From assembly GCA_029565675.1 (NCBI GenBank), contig JAKQNP010000009.1:45967-109966 (forward strand): a stretch of 64,000 nt of DNA, in the 5' to 3' direction. This document shows, piece after piece, positions 51,286 to 60,519 of the stretch. The position numbers were made by a program, and so were the translations under genes. The first letter of the stretch is position 1; every line of letters begins with the position of its first letter. The stretch is from a bacterium. GTDB lineage: Bacteria > Zhuqueibacterota > Zhuqueibacteria > Residuimicrobiales > Oceaniaggregativiventaceae. Below the pieces are notes generated by a model. It did no database searches, had not been told where the DNA came from, and was given only the letters and a program-made list of their open reading frames with translations.

Positions 51286-52545
51286 ATGTTTAACTTATCC
51301 AAATACAGTCTCGGCATCGGGGACCGGTTTGGCAGGCAGGGTGAGGCGCAGCTGGCTGCCCTGCAGGAGGCGCGGGCACTGGGCGTCGAGATCACGCCGG
51401 TGTGGAACAAATCGTTTCGCGAACACCGCATCATCGGCAGCACGCCAACGGACAGCCGTCGGGCGGCTGATGCGGCGGTTGCCGCTGCCGGCTGGCAGGA
51501 GGCCTATTTTGTCGACGCCGACCACATCGGTCTGCAGACCGTGGACGGCTTTCTCGACGCCTGCGATTATTTCACTCTCGACGTCGCCGCCATGATCGGC
51601 CAGGCGGCAGCGGCCGCCGACCAACAGCGGGCCTGGCAGGAATTCCGCCGCTTTTGCGGTTCGCTGGCGGTGCCGGGGCTGCTGTCGCCGCTGCCGGTGA
51701 CCGAGGCGGATCTGCATTCAGCGATCGCCGGTTATCTGGCCGCCGTGCAGGAAGCGGGACGCATCTATCGCCGCATCGCCCAACAGCGCGCCGACCGGCC
51801 GACCGTCATCGAGGTCTCCATGGACGAAACCGCGCGGCCGCAGTCGCCGGCCGAGCTGTTTTTTATCCTCGCCATGCTCGACCGGGAACGCGTGCCGGTG
51901 CAGACGATCGCCCCGCGCTTCAGCGGCGCTTTTCACAAAGGCGTCGACTATATCGGCGATGTCGACCTGTTCGGCCGCGAATTCGCCCAACACCTGGCAG
52001 CTGTGCAGGCGGCCATAAAAACCTTCGATCTCAAGGCCGATCTCAAATTGAGCCTGCATTCGGGCAGCGACAAGTTCGCCATCTACGGATGCATCCGCAC
52101 GGCGCTGCAGGAATCGGGCGCCGGTCTGCATGTCAAGACCGCGGGCACCACCTGGCTGGAAGAGATCATTGGCCTGGCGCAGGCCGGCGGCGAAGGGCTG
52201 GATCTGGCCAAAGAGATCGCCTGCCGGGCGCTGCTGCGGCAGACCGAGCTGTGCGCTCCCTACAGCGAGGTCATCGAGATCGATCCGCGCCAATTGCCCA
52301 CCGCCAGGGAGGTCAGGCAATGGGACAGCGAAGCGTTCGTCGCCCACACCCGCCATCGGCAGCAAGAGCCGCGCTACAATCCCATGTTTCGCCAGCTGTT
52401 GCACGTCGCCTACGGAGTGGCGGCGGAGATGGGCGAAACCTTTTACCGGGCGCTGGACGACCACCGGGCGACCATCGCTGCGGGCGTACGCAAAAATCTT
52501 TTCGAGAACCATGTACGACCTCTTTTTTTACGTGCGAACGTGTGA
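51286..52545 (+). CDS. uxaE: tagaturonate epimerase
   Basis: A 419-residue protein from ATG 51286 behind GAGGACG. It matches the tagaturonate/fructuronate epimerase family known from Thermotoga: LGIGDRFGRQGEAQ, FVDADHIGLQTVDGF, EVSMDETARPQSPAE, HKGVDYIGDVDLFGREFAQH, KLSLHSGSDKFAIYG, HVKTAGTTWLEEIIGL and RQLLHVAYGVAAEMG. It lacks the roughly 90-residue N-terminal extension of the Thermotoga protein. It links the galacturonate branch to fructuronate. Its last residues (PLFLRANV) and stop codon are encoded by the edge of an AACGTG repeat array. Confidence 0.88.
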   Translation: MFNLSKYSLGIGDRFGRQGEAQLAALQEARALGVEITPVWNKSFREHRIIGSTPTDSRRAADAAVAAAGWQEAYFVDADHIGLQTVDGFLDACDYFTLDVAAMIGQAAAAADQQRAWQEFRRFCGSLAVPGLLSPLPVTEADLHSAIAGYLAAVQEAGRIYRRIAQQRADRPTVIEVSMDETARPQSPAELFFILAMLDRERVPVQTIAPRFSGAFHKGVDYIGDVDLFGREFAQHLAAVQAAIKTFDLKADLKLSLHSGSDKFAIYGCIRTALQESGAGLHVKTAGTTWLEEIIGLAQAGGEGLDLAKEIACRALLRQTELCAPYSEVIEIDPRQLPTAREVRQWDSEAFVAHTRHRQQEPRYNPMFRQLLHVAYGVAAEMGETFYRALDDHRATIAAGVRKNLFENHVRPLFLRANV

Positions 52546-52848
52546 ACGTGTCAACGTGCTAACGTGGGAACGTGTCAACGTGCTAACGTGTCAACGTGCT
52601 AACGTGTGAACGTGGGAACGTGCTAACGTGGGAACGTGTCAACGTGCTAACGTGTCAACGTGCTAACGTGTGAACGTGGGAACGTGTGAACGTGGTAACG
52701 TGGGAACGTGCTAACGTGTCAACGTGCTAACGTGGGAACGTGGGAACGTGTCAACGTGCGAACGTGCTAACGTGTCAACGTGCTAACGTGGGAACGTGGG
52801 AACGTGGGAACGTGCTAACGTGGGAACGTGTCAACGTGTCAACGTGTT
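52537..52848 (+). repeat. 39-copy tandem array of the 8-bp unit AACGTGNN
   Basis: The hexamer AACGTG recurs without interruption every 8 bp, 39 times, with only the two following bases varying. Those bases are limited to TG, TC, CT, GG, GT, CG and TT. A six-unit order (GG, TC, CT, TC, CT, TG) occurs at copies 4-9 and again at 12-17, showing a higher-order duplication. A further diverged unit lies on the left edge, inside the end of uxaE. Confidence 0.97.
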
Positions 52849-52871
52849 AAAGTTCCATCGAAAGGAAAAAA

Positions 52872-53705
52872 TTGCACAATATCGATATAAAAAAAGCCTA
52901 CGATTTCAGCGGCCAGATCATCGCGATCACCGGCGGCAACGGCGTGCTCGGACGGGCCATGGTCGCCGGGTTGTTGCGCTGCGGCGCCGCTGTGGCGGTC
53001 ATCGACCGCAATCCCGACTTGCCGGCAGAGATCGCCGAGTTGGGCAAGTCAGGCGGCGGTCAAGTTTTTTCCGTCGCCGCCGATGTGCTGGACCGCGAAC
53101 AGTTGACGACGGCGGCGCAGACAGTGATCGACCGCTGCGGCCGGATCGACGCCTTGATCAACGCCGCCGGCGGCAACCATCCGCAGGCCACCACTTCGGC
53201 GGAAAATCCGTTTTTCGATCTGCCGGCGGAAGCGCTGCGCTTTACCCAGGATCTCAATTGGCTCGGCACCGTGCTCGCCTGTCAGGTTTTTGGCCGCCAC
53301 CTGGCCGAACAAAAACAGGGCGTCATCGTCAATATTTCGTCGATGAATGCGTTTCGGCCTTTGACCCGCATCCCCGCCTATTCGGCGGCCAAGGCGGCAG
53401 TGAGCAATTTCACCCAGTGGCTGGCGGTGCACATGGCGCAAGAGTATTCGCCGCAAATCCGCGTCAACGCCCTGGCGCCCGGATTTTTTCTCACCGAGCA
53501 GAACCGGTTCTTGCTGACCGACCAGGCGAGCGGCGAGCTGACCGAGCGGGGCAAAACCATCCTCAGCCACACGCCGATGGCGCGCTTCGGCGATCCCGCG
53601 GACCTCGTCGGCACCCTGTTGTGGCTGCTGTCGCCGGCCTCGGCCTTTGTGACCGGCATCGTGGTGCCGGTGGACGGCGGGTTTTCGGCGTACAGCGGAG
53701 TCTGA
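52872..53705 (+). CDS. SDR oxidoreductase, probable fructuronate reductase (D-mannonate oxidoreductase type)
   Basis: A 277-residue SDR from TTG 52872 behind AAAGGAAAAA. Cofactor motif TGGNGVLGRA, NAAGGNHPQATT, catalytic SSMNAF and AYSAAK, and the ending VDGGFSAYSGV match the SDR proteins annotated as D-mannonate oxidoreductases in FCB and Thermotoga-like uronate clusters. It would reduce fructuronate, the joint product of UxaC and UxaE, to mannonate. A mannonate dehydratase is not in the window. Its stop codon is part of the 15-bp end shared by two repeat elements. Confidence 0.83.
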   Translation: MHNIDIKKAYDFSGQIIAITGGNGVLGRAMVAGLLRCGAAVAVIDRNPDLPAEIAELGKSGGGQVFSVAADVLDREQLTTAAQTVIDRCGRIDALINAAGGNHPQATTSAENPFFDLPAEALRFTQDLNWLGTVLACQVFGRHLAEQKQGVIVNISSMNAFRPLTRIPAYSAAKAAVSNFTQWLAVHMAQEYSPQIRVNALAPGFFLTEQNRFLLTDQASGELTERGKTILSHTPMARFGDPADLVGTLLWLLSPASAFVTGIVVPVDGGFSAYSGV

Positions 53706-53945
53706 AGAGCATTTCGGATTGCGAATTTCGAATTTCGAAATGAAGAACATTTCGAAGAGCATTTCGGATTTCGGATTGCGAATGTCGAAATGAAGGACAT
53801 TTTAAATTTCTAATTTCGTATTTCGAAATATTTTTTCGACATTCGAAATGCTCTTCCGAAACGCTCTTTTTTCGAAATACCAAATTCGAATTTCGAAATG
53901 CTCTTTCGCTCTTCGAAATCCGAAATCCGAATTTCGAAATGCTCT
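53702..53945. repeat. NATTTCG/CGAAATN array, left of the four-helix-bundle gene
   Basis: Degenerate 7-bp units in ATTTCG orientation to about 53830, then CGAAAT orientation to about 53945. AAGAGCATTTCG and its reverse complement CGAAATGCTCTT recur as longer sub-units. Confidence 0.85.
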
Positions 53946-53955
53946 TAAAATTAGC

Positions 53956-53984
53956 TTGCTTTTTATCGATAATATCGGTAAGAT
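53956..53984 (+). promoter_or_regulatory. candidate promoter of the four-helix-bundle gene
   Basis: TTGCTT and TAAGAT with a 17-bp spacer, 48 bp before ATG 54032, placed between the repeat array and the gene. Confidence 0.4.
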
Positions 53985-54031
53985 AATCGCAAATAATTGC
54001 GATTGGTTGCACTTTCCGGGCGGTTGGTGAT

Positions 54032-54388
54032 ATGAATCGTCAGGATCTGGAAAATCGGACGCGGGCGTTTTCTTTGGCGATCATTGCGCTGGTCAGGCAG
54101 ATGCCGGGCAGCAAGCTGGCCTGGGTCTTGGGAACGCAAGTGCTGAGATCCGCGACCTCGATCGGCGCCAATTATCGGGAGGCGGTCCGCGCCGAATCAA
54201 AAGCCGATTTCATCCACAAAATTGCCATCAGCGAAAAGGAAGCGGGCGAAACCCTGTATTGGCTTGAATTGCTGGATCAAAGCGGTCTTTATCGAGAGGT
54301 GGAATTCTCCATCCTGGAAAAAGAGTGCTCGGAATTGATCCGCATCTTTTCCGCCATCGGCCGTACTGCCAAAAAAAAGCGAAACTGA
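54032..54388 (+). CDS. four-helix-bundle protein (S23 / 23S rRNA intervening-sequence family, Avd-like)
   Basis: A 118-residue protein from ATG 54032 behind GGTGAT. The family motifs are LRSATSIGANYREAVRAESK and FIHKIAISEKEAGETLYWLE, which define the helical bundle of proteins encoded in 23S rRNA intervening sequences and related to the Avd accessory protein of diversity-generating retroelements. The surface is strongly basic at the C-terminus (GRTAKKKRN), as expected for nucleic-acid binding. No reverse transcriptase or rRNA lies nearby. It is enclosed on both sides by NATTTCG arrays, which suggests that gene and repeats form one unit. Confidence 0.9.
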   Translation: MNRQDLENRTRAFSLAIIALVRQMPGSKLAWVLGTQVLRSATSIGANYREAVRAESKADFIHKIAISEKEAGETLYWLELLDQSGLYREVEFSILEKECSELIRIFSAIGRTAKKKRN

Positions 54389-54607
54389 GAACAATTCGAA
54401 TTTCGGATGTCGAATTTCGAAATGAAAAACATTTCTAATTTCGAATTTCTGATTTCGCATTTCGAAGTGAAGGACATTTCGAATTTCTAATTCCGAAATC
54501 CGAAATGCTCTTACGAAATGCTCTTCCGCTCTTCGCATTCCGAAATTCGAAATCCGACATTCGAAATGTATTCCGAAATCCGAAATCCGCAATTCGAAAT
54601 GTTTTCA
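54389..54607. repeat. NATTTCG/CGAAATN array, right of the four-helix-bundle gene
   Basis: Begins 1 bp after the stop codon, changes orientation near 54485-54495, and ends TTCGAAATGTTTTCA directly before the ribosome site of gnd. Confidence 0.85.
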
Positions 54608-54619
54608 GGAGAGGTCCCC

Positions 54620-56029
<1,410 letters not shown>

Positions 56030-56572
56030 AAGAGTTGAAGAGTTGAAAGGTTTTATTGTTAACTTTTATCTTGTTCGCCTCCGGCTCTGCCTTGCGCTCG
56101 GTTTGCATCCTGTCCTGTGGGATTGGGATTAGCAGCACTTTTGTTGAACTTGGCTTTTTCTGCAGGCGCAAGGCAGGAGCCTACGGCGCCTGCGCGAGCC
56201 TCCTCGGCCGCAAAAGCAGCGGCCTGCGGGGTCTCGCTCCGGTCAATTTAAGGGGATCGTTCTTGCGATTTAGGTCGTTTGCCTGATCAGGCGTGAGCAT
56301 CTGGCTGGGTAGGTGCTAATCTGGCATGCCGGAGGCCAGCCCAGGTTGAGCTCCTGGTCTTCCAGCCTCTCCATGATGATCCTGAGCCCCGGAGGGAGCC
56401 ATATCTTGGCCCGTGGCTTCAGCCCCGGAAATCGGAAGGCGCTTCAACCCATCTCTATTCTCAACATGCGCAGCGTAGCTTCTCTTATGCTGAGTACCTG
56501 TAACCATTCGAATTGATGTTCACTTTTTTTCCTTTTTCCTTTTGCCTTTTTGCTTTTAAAAAAGGATTTGCT
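56030..56572. other. 543-bp intergenic region with possible decayed coding remnant
   Basis: Starts with a short GAAAGAGTTGAAGAGTTGAA repeat. On the minus strand from about 56510 to 56290 one frame reads protein-like (FEWLQVLSIREATLRMLRIE, a stop, then PPGLRIIMERLEDQELNLGW), which may be the relic of a transposon or other gene, but I cannot name it. No intact gene is seen. Confidence 0.3.
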
Positions 56573-57862
56573 ATGACTCAAGATTTGCTCGGTTTCGGCT
56601 TTCCGGATCGGCTGTTGACGGAATCGCAGATCGGCGGGATTTGCGCAGCGGCGTTGGCGCCGGAGCATTGGAACAATCAGCGGGTGCTGGCGATCATTCC
56701 GGATCTGACCCGCACCGCCTGCATCGACCGGCTCTTTCGCAGCGTCACTCGAGAGCTGGCCGGCCGGGTCAGGGCGCTCGATTTCATGATCGCCCTCGGC
56801 ACCCATCCGCCCCTCGATGAACAGGCGATTCTGCGCCGGGTCGGGTTGACCCGAACGGACTATCGGCAGAACTACTCCTGGGTCCATTTCTACAACCACG
56901 AATGGCACAATCCGGCCCAGTTGGTGAACATCGGCCGCATCGGCGCCGACGAGGTGGCGGAATTGTCCGGTGGTCTGCTGAACCAGTCCGTCGAGGTGAC
57001 GATCAACCGCCGCATCCTCGACTATGACCGGCTGCTGGTGATCGGTCCGGTTTTCCCGCACGAGGTGGTGGGGTTCAGCGGCGGCAACAAGTATTTCTTT
57101 CCCGGCATCGCCGGCCAGGAGATCATCGATCTGTTTCACTGGCTGGGCGCGCTCATCACCAGCCGGGCGATCATCGGCGTCAAGCACACGCCGGTGCGGG
57201 CGGTGGTCGACCGCGCCGCGGCGCTGATTCCGGTCGAGCGCTTTTGTTTCGCAACGGTGGAAGAAAACGACGGTCCGGCGGGCTTGTGGTTCGCTGCGCC
57301 GGAAGCGGCCTGGTCAGCTGCCGCAGATCTGTCGGCGCAACGCCATGTGATCCGGTGCGAACGGCCATACAAGCGCGTGCTCGCCTGTGCGCCGGCCATG
57401 TACGAGGACTTGTGGACCGGCGGCAAGTGCATGTACAAGATCGAACCCGCGGTGGCGGACGGCGGCGAGGTGGTCATCCATGCGCCGCACATCACCCGCT
57501 TGTCGATCAGCCACGGCGAAGCGATCGAACAGATCGGCTATCATGTGCGCGATTATTATCTCAAACAATGGCCGCGCTTTCAACACATTCCCGGCGGCAT
57601 CCTGGCCCACTCGACCCACGTCAAGGGCAGCGGCGAGTACATCGACGGGGTGGAAAAACCGCGCATCCGGGTGACCCTGGCCACCGGCATTGCGGAAAAA
57701 CTGTGCAGGAAAATCGATCTTGGCTATTGCGATCCGCGCACCATCGACAAAGACAAGTGGCGGGGCAGGGAAGAGGAAGGGGTGCTGGTGGTCGAGAGAG
57801 CGGGGGAGAGACTATTTCGAATTTCGGATTTCGGATTTCGGATTTCGGAAAAGAGCAAGTAG
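56573..57862 (+). CDS. LarA-like nickel-dependent lactate racemase family protein (DUF2088)
   Basis: A 429-residue protein from ATG 56573 behind AAAGGATTTGCT. Family features are AIIPDLTRTACIDRLFRSVT (the D.TR motif), FMIALGTHPPLDEQAI, VIGPVFPHEVVGFSGGNKYF and FPGIAGQEIIDLFHWLGALI, followed by the C-terminal domain. LarA family members use a nickel-pincer cofactor to racemise or epimerise 2-hydroxy acids, and several act on sugar acids; that fits this uronate setting. The last about 17 residues (FRISDFGFRISEKSK) are encoded by NATTTCG repeat units that have invaded the 3' end of the gene. Confidence 0.83.
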   Translation: MTQDLLGFGFPDRLLTESQIGGICAAALAPEHWNNQRVLAIIPDLTRTACIDRLFRSVTRELAGRVRALDFMIALGTHPPLDEQAILRRVGLTRTDYRQNYSWVHFYNHEWHNPAQLVNIGRIGADEVAELSGGLLNQSVEVTINRRILDYDRLLVIGPVFPHEVVGFSGGNKYFFPGIAGQEIIDLFHWLGALITSRAIIGVKHTPVRAVVDRAAALIPVERFCFATVEENDGPAGLWFAAPEAAWSAAADLSAQRHVIRCERPYKRVLACAPAMYEDLWTGGKCMYKIEPAVADGGEVVIHAPHITRLSISHGEAIEQIGYHVRDYYLKQWPRFQHIPGGILAHSTHVKGSGEYIDGVEKPRIRVTLATGIAEKLCRKIDLGYCDPRTIDKDKWRGREEEGVLVVERAGERLFRISDFGFRISEKSK

Positions 57863-58066
57863 AATGGCGAAGAGCATTTCGTGAGGAGCATTTCGAATTT
57901 CGGAAAAGAGCAAGTCGAAGGGCGAAGAGCATTTCGGATTTCGAAAAGCATTTGTTATTGCGGATTTCGGAAGAGCATTTCGGATTTCGGACGTCGAATT
58001 GCGAAGAGAATTTTGAATTTCGAAATGTTTTTAAAAATACGAATTTCGAAATCCGAAATTCGAAAT
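57813..58066. repeat. NATTTCG array overlapping the end of the LarA-like gene
   Basis: About 250 bp. It contains a direct repeat of about 35 bp beginning GGAAAAGAGCAAGT (57848 region and 57904 region), with AAGAGCATTTCG units in between. Orientation changes to CGAAATN near 58020-58045 and the array ends at the terminator beside tRNA-Asn. Confidence 0.85.
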
Positions 58067-58067
58067 A

Positions 58068-58093
58068 AAAAAGGTCCTTCTTTGGACCTTTTT
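58068..58093. terminator. bidirectional terminator beside tRNA-Asn
   Basis: AAAAAGGTCC/GGACCTTTTT, a perfect 10-bp stem with a 6-nt loop and T-runs readable in both directions, 5 bp beyond the tRNA 3' end. Confidence 0.85.
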
Positions 58094-58098
58094 GGGGG

Positions 58099-58171
58099 CT
58101 CCGGTGGTAGGACTCGAACCTACAACCTAGTGGTTAACAGCCACCCGCTCTGCCGATTGAGCTACACCGGA
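58099..58171 (-). tRNA. tRNA-Asn (anticodon GTT)
   Basis: A 73-nt cloverleaf on the minus strand. Acceptor TCCGGTG/CACCGGA is fully paired with discriminator G; the D arm is AGCTCAATCGGCAGAGC; the anticodon loop CTGTTAA carries GTT at 58138-58136; the T arm is TAGGTTCGAGTCCTA. No CCA is encoded. It is transcribed from a near-ideal promoter at 58205-58233. Confidence 0.97.
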
Positions 58172-58204
58172 AAATGACGGCGATTTTCGTTAAAAATGAA
58201 TAGA

Positions 58205-58233
58205 AATATATAAGGAAAAAATTAAATTGTCAA
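58205..58233 (-). promoter_or_regulatory. promoter of tRNA-Asn
   Basis: TTGACA and TATATT on the minus strand with an exact 17-bp spacer, about 34 bp upstream of the tRNA 5' end. Confidence 0.85.
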
Positions 58234-58303
58234 GCAGTATTTGTGAGGAGAAAGGCAAAAGGTAAAAGGAAAAAGGAAAACGGATTCGAGGCTAAGCACT
58301 GGA

Positions 58304-58410
58304 GCTGAGTTTGGAACTGATTTTAGCACGAAGCATCAGAGCAGTGTTTGGAACTGATTTTAACACGAAGGGCACGAAGGAAAAAAAGCACGAAGGAAAA
58401 AAAACGAAGG
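58304..58410 (+). repeat. 106-bp direct repeat with CACGAAGG motif (copy 1)
   Basis: Begins GCTGAGTTTGGAACTGATTT and ends in several (G)CACGAAGG units separated by A-runs. Copy 2 at 58585-58690 differs at only about two positions. The offset is 281 bp, and the A/G-rich lead-ins before both copies are also related. Confidence 0.9.
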
Positions 58411-58584
58411 GAAAAAGCTTTAAAACATAAAATAATAACTGCTTAAAAAATCGATTCCTTCGTTTTTTTTAAGGGCTTCGGGGTTCACTGATTCGATGGG
58501 CAGTACCGATCCGGAGTCGTAATTTATTTTAACACGAAGTTAAAAGGAACAAGGAAAAAGGTAAGCGGATTCGGCGGCACCAGG

Positions 58585-58690
58585 GCTGAGTTTGGAACTG
58601 ATTTTAACACGAAGCATCAGAGCAGTGTTTGGAACTGATTTTAACACGAAGGGCACGAAGGAAAAAAAGCACGAAGGAAAAAAACGAAGG
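58585..58690 (+). repeat. 106-bp direct repeat with CACGAAGG motif (copy 2)
   Basis: See copy 1. Further CACGAAGG units continue to about 58710. Confidence 0.9.
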
Positions 58691-58800
58691 AAAAAAACAC
58701 GAAGGGAAAAAATCACAAGGTGCGAAGCGCCGGAGCCGGATTTGGAAGTATTTCAACACACACGTAGAAAACGAATCCCGATTTAGCCCCAGGCGATCAA

Positions 58801-58858
58801 TCCGATTTCAAAAATTCGAAATTCGAAATTCGAAATCCGAAATCCGAAATACGAAATG
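58801..58858. repeat. short CGAAATN array
   Basis: About seven consecutive 7-bp units in CGAAATN orientation between the CACGAAGG region and the long non-coding stretch. Confidence 0.75.
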
Positions 58859-58860
58859 CT

Positions 58861-59508
58861 TCCCCTTCGTGGTTAAGGAAAGATTGACTTCAGCTGCGGC
58901 GGTCGGCGCCGGCACATGTTTTTGCCAGGCCTATGTTTTTTTTCTTGAATTTGTGTTTCAGATTGCTATATTACAACGATTGCCTGATGTGGCAATGCTT
59001 CTGGTGATCAATCGTGCGATCGGATAGCGACTGGGGGGAGACAAATCGACTTGACAAAGGAGCCAGCGCATCGAGAGGCGGAACATTGGGCAACGGGGTG
59101 TAGTGTACTTGCACGACCATTCCTGCCTCTAACGCTCGGCTATTCGAGGGTTGCCGGACTCTATCCATTTATTATCCATACGCAACGGCACTTTTTTATT
59201 CTATGATAGGTGAGGGCGACGCGATCCGCCTCACCAGCGAAGGACTGCAGGAATTCCATTTTGATTTTCAGCCGCTTCCCATTGGCTCAATATGGGAGTG
59301 ACATGGCGTAGCTGTGGCCAAAAACCATCGTTAACCTGGCCGCCTCATAAAAACTGCGCTGCCGCAGTCCACCTTTTCAGGCGCCGGCGCGGCCTGAAAG
59401 AGAACTGCTGGTCTGCAAATTTTCCCGCGCTCTGCAATTCACTTCGCTCCTTCCCGGATGCGGTGCGCAGCACCGAATCCGGGTACTTGACTTACCTGTG
59501 GGGTTAAC
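58861..59508 (+). other. 648-bp non-coding region before the polysaccharide export genes
   Basis: No gene is supported on either strand. It holds a GGTGAGG/CCTCACC hairpin (about 59210-59237) and the CGGTGC-GCA-GCACCG palindrome (59453-59483). A long leader or small RNA for the export operon is possible. No clear promoter was found. Confidence 0.4.
59453..59483. repeat. palindromic hairpin with CGGTGC-GCA-GCACCG core (copy 2)
   Basis: CCCGGATGCGGTGC pairs with GCACCGAATCCGGG, one mismatch, GCA loop. The 15-base core equals that of the hairpin at 9082-9106. It ends 26 bp before the Wza-like start. Confidence 0.5.
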
Positions 59509-60414
59509 ATGCATAGAACATCGCTTTTGCTCATTCTGCTGCTCGCAACTTGCTCTCTGCTCTTTTCTCAGGACCGCAAGATCGCGGCCGGCGACGCGAT
59601 CGAGATCGTCGTCTACGGCCATCAGGAACTCAGCCGCACGGTGCAGGTCGGGGCGAACGGCGCCATCGATTTCCCCTTTATGCAGAATCTGCCGGTGGAC
59701 GGCCTGACTCTGGAACGGCTGCGCGAGATCATCGTCGCCCAGCTCAGCCGCTATCTCGACACCTATCCGGTGGTGACGGTCAATTTTTCCACCAAATCGA
59801 CGGTCAGCGTCCATGTGGCCGGCATGGTGAAAAATCCCGGCATTTTGCAGGTGCCGGTCAATTCCAGCCTGCAGGGCGCTCTGGCAGCGGCAGGCGGCTT
59901 GTTGCCCGGCGCGCGCGCCGAAGCGGTGCAGCTGCGCCGCACCGAGGCCGGCCGCACGACGGAATCGGTCTATGATCTGGAGCTCTTTCTGCTCGAAGGC
60001 GATCTCAAGCAAAATCCGGCTCTGCAGGAGGGCGATCTGGTGTTGGTCACCGGCAATCCGCTGTTGTCCACGGTCAAGGTGATCGGCGCGGTGAACAAAC
60101 CGGGCGCGTTTGCTGAGTACCGCGGCGCCACGGTTCTCGACATGCTTTTGCAGGCCGGCGGACCGACGGTCAAGGCTGATCTCGGCAAGGTGCGCTACAT
60201 CTCGCCGTCGCGCAAAAAGGCGGTGGATTTCAAGATCGATCTCGACCGCTATTTCACCGCCGGCGAAGCGGCGCAGTTGCCGGTGGTCAAGCCCGGCGAC
60301 GTCATCATCGTGCCGGAAAAAGGGCCCGGGTTGTGGCGCAATCTGCTCACCATCGCCCGCGACGTCTCCACCATCGCCATCGCGGTGTGGTACGTGGTCA
60401 GGATTAATGACTGA
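59509..60414 (+). CDS. polysaccharide export outer-membrane protein (Wza-like, SLBB domains)
   Basis: A 301-residue protein from ATG 59509. A signal peptide (LLLILLLATCSLLFS) is followed by the polysaccharide export domain (IAAGDAIEIVVYGHQELSRT, then GANGAIDFPFMQNLPVDGLT) and two SLBB units (VHVAGMVKNPGILQVP and VKVIGAVNKPGAFAEY). The C-terminus has a hydrophobic helix (VSTIAIAVWYVV). It should form the outer-membrane channel for an exopolysaccharide or capsule. The kinase/chain-length gene follows after 105 bp. Confidence 0.93.
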   Translation: MHRTSLLLILLLATCSLLFSQDRKIAAGDAIEIVVYGHQELSRTVQVGANGAIDFPFMQNLPVDGLTLERLREIIVAQLSRYLDTYPVVTVNFSTKSTVSVHVAGMVKNPGILQVPVNSSLQGALAAAGGLLPGARAEAVQLRRTEAGRTTESVYDLELFLLEGDLKQNPALQEGDLVLVTGNPLLSTVKVIGAVNKPGAFAEYRGATVLDMLLQAGGPTVKADLGKVRYISPSRKKAVDFKIDLDRYFTAGEAAQLPVVKPGDVIIVPEKGPGLWRNLLTIARDVSTIAIAVWYVVRIND

Positions 60415-60519
60415 GTGCCCGGAGCGAAATGGCAAGTGCGAAGGGGAAGAACATTGCCGATTTCGCTCTAAAGGCAGCAGGCGCAACATGACTCTTTTAA
60501 CCGCATCTCTTCCCAGAAC

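Larger units (their letters stand above)
53702..54607. mobile_element. putative repeat-flanked element carrying a four-helix-bundle gene
   Basis: A 906-bp unit: NATTTCG/CGAAATN array (53702-53945), a promoter-like site, the S23/Avd-like gene (54032-54388), and a second array (54389-54607). Its outer 15 bp on each side equal those of the gene-less 155-bp element at 51099-51253, and both copies begin at the TGA stop of the preceding gene. This looks like a complete element and its internally deleted form. No transposase is present, so the means of movement is unknown. Confidence 0.45.

Noticed and set aside
52537..52848. AACGTGNN array as a CRISPR or guide array
   Set aside because: The unit is 8 bp with a 2-bp variable part, far too short for spacers, and no cas-like gene is near.
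54032..54388. Diversity-generating retroelement because of the Avd-like protein
   Set aside because: No reverse transcriptase, template repeat or variable repeat was found; the S23-type family also occurs alone.
56290..56520. Insertion-sequence remnant on the minus strand
   Set aside because: The frame looks protein-like but has a stop and no motif I can tie to a transposase family, so it is only noted as unknown.
58629..59027. 132-codon plus-strand open frame
   Set aside because: It is made mostly of CACGAAGG and CGAAATN repeat units and has no ribosome site.
59080..59160. Possible tRNA or integron attC site (GGCAAC...GTTGCC enclosing TCTAACGCTCGGC)
   Set aside because: The outer 6-bp stem is present but D, anticodon and T stems do not form, and the core-site consensus of attC is not met on both sides. 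No integrase is nearby.
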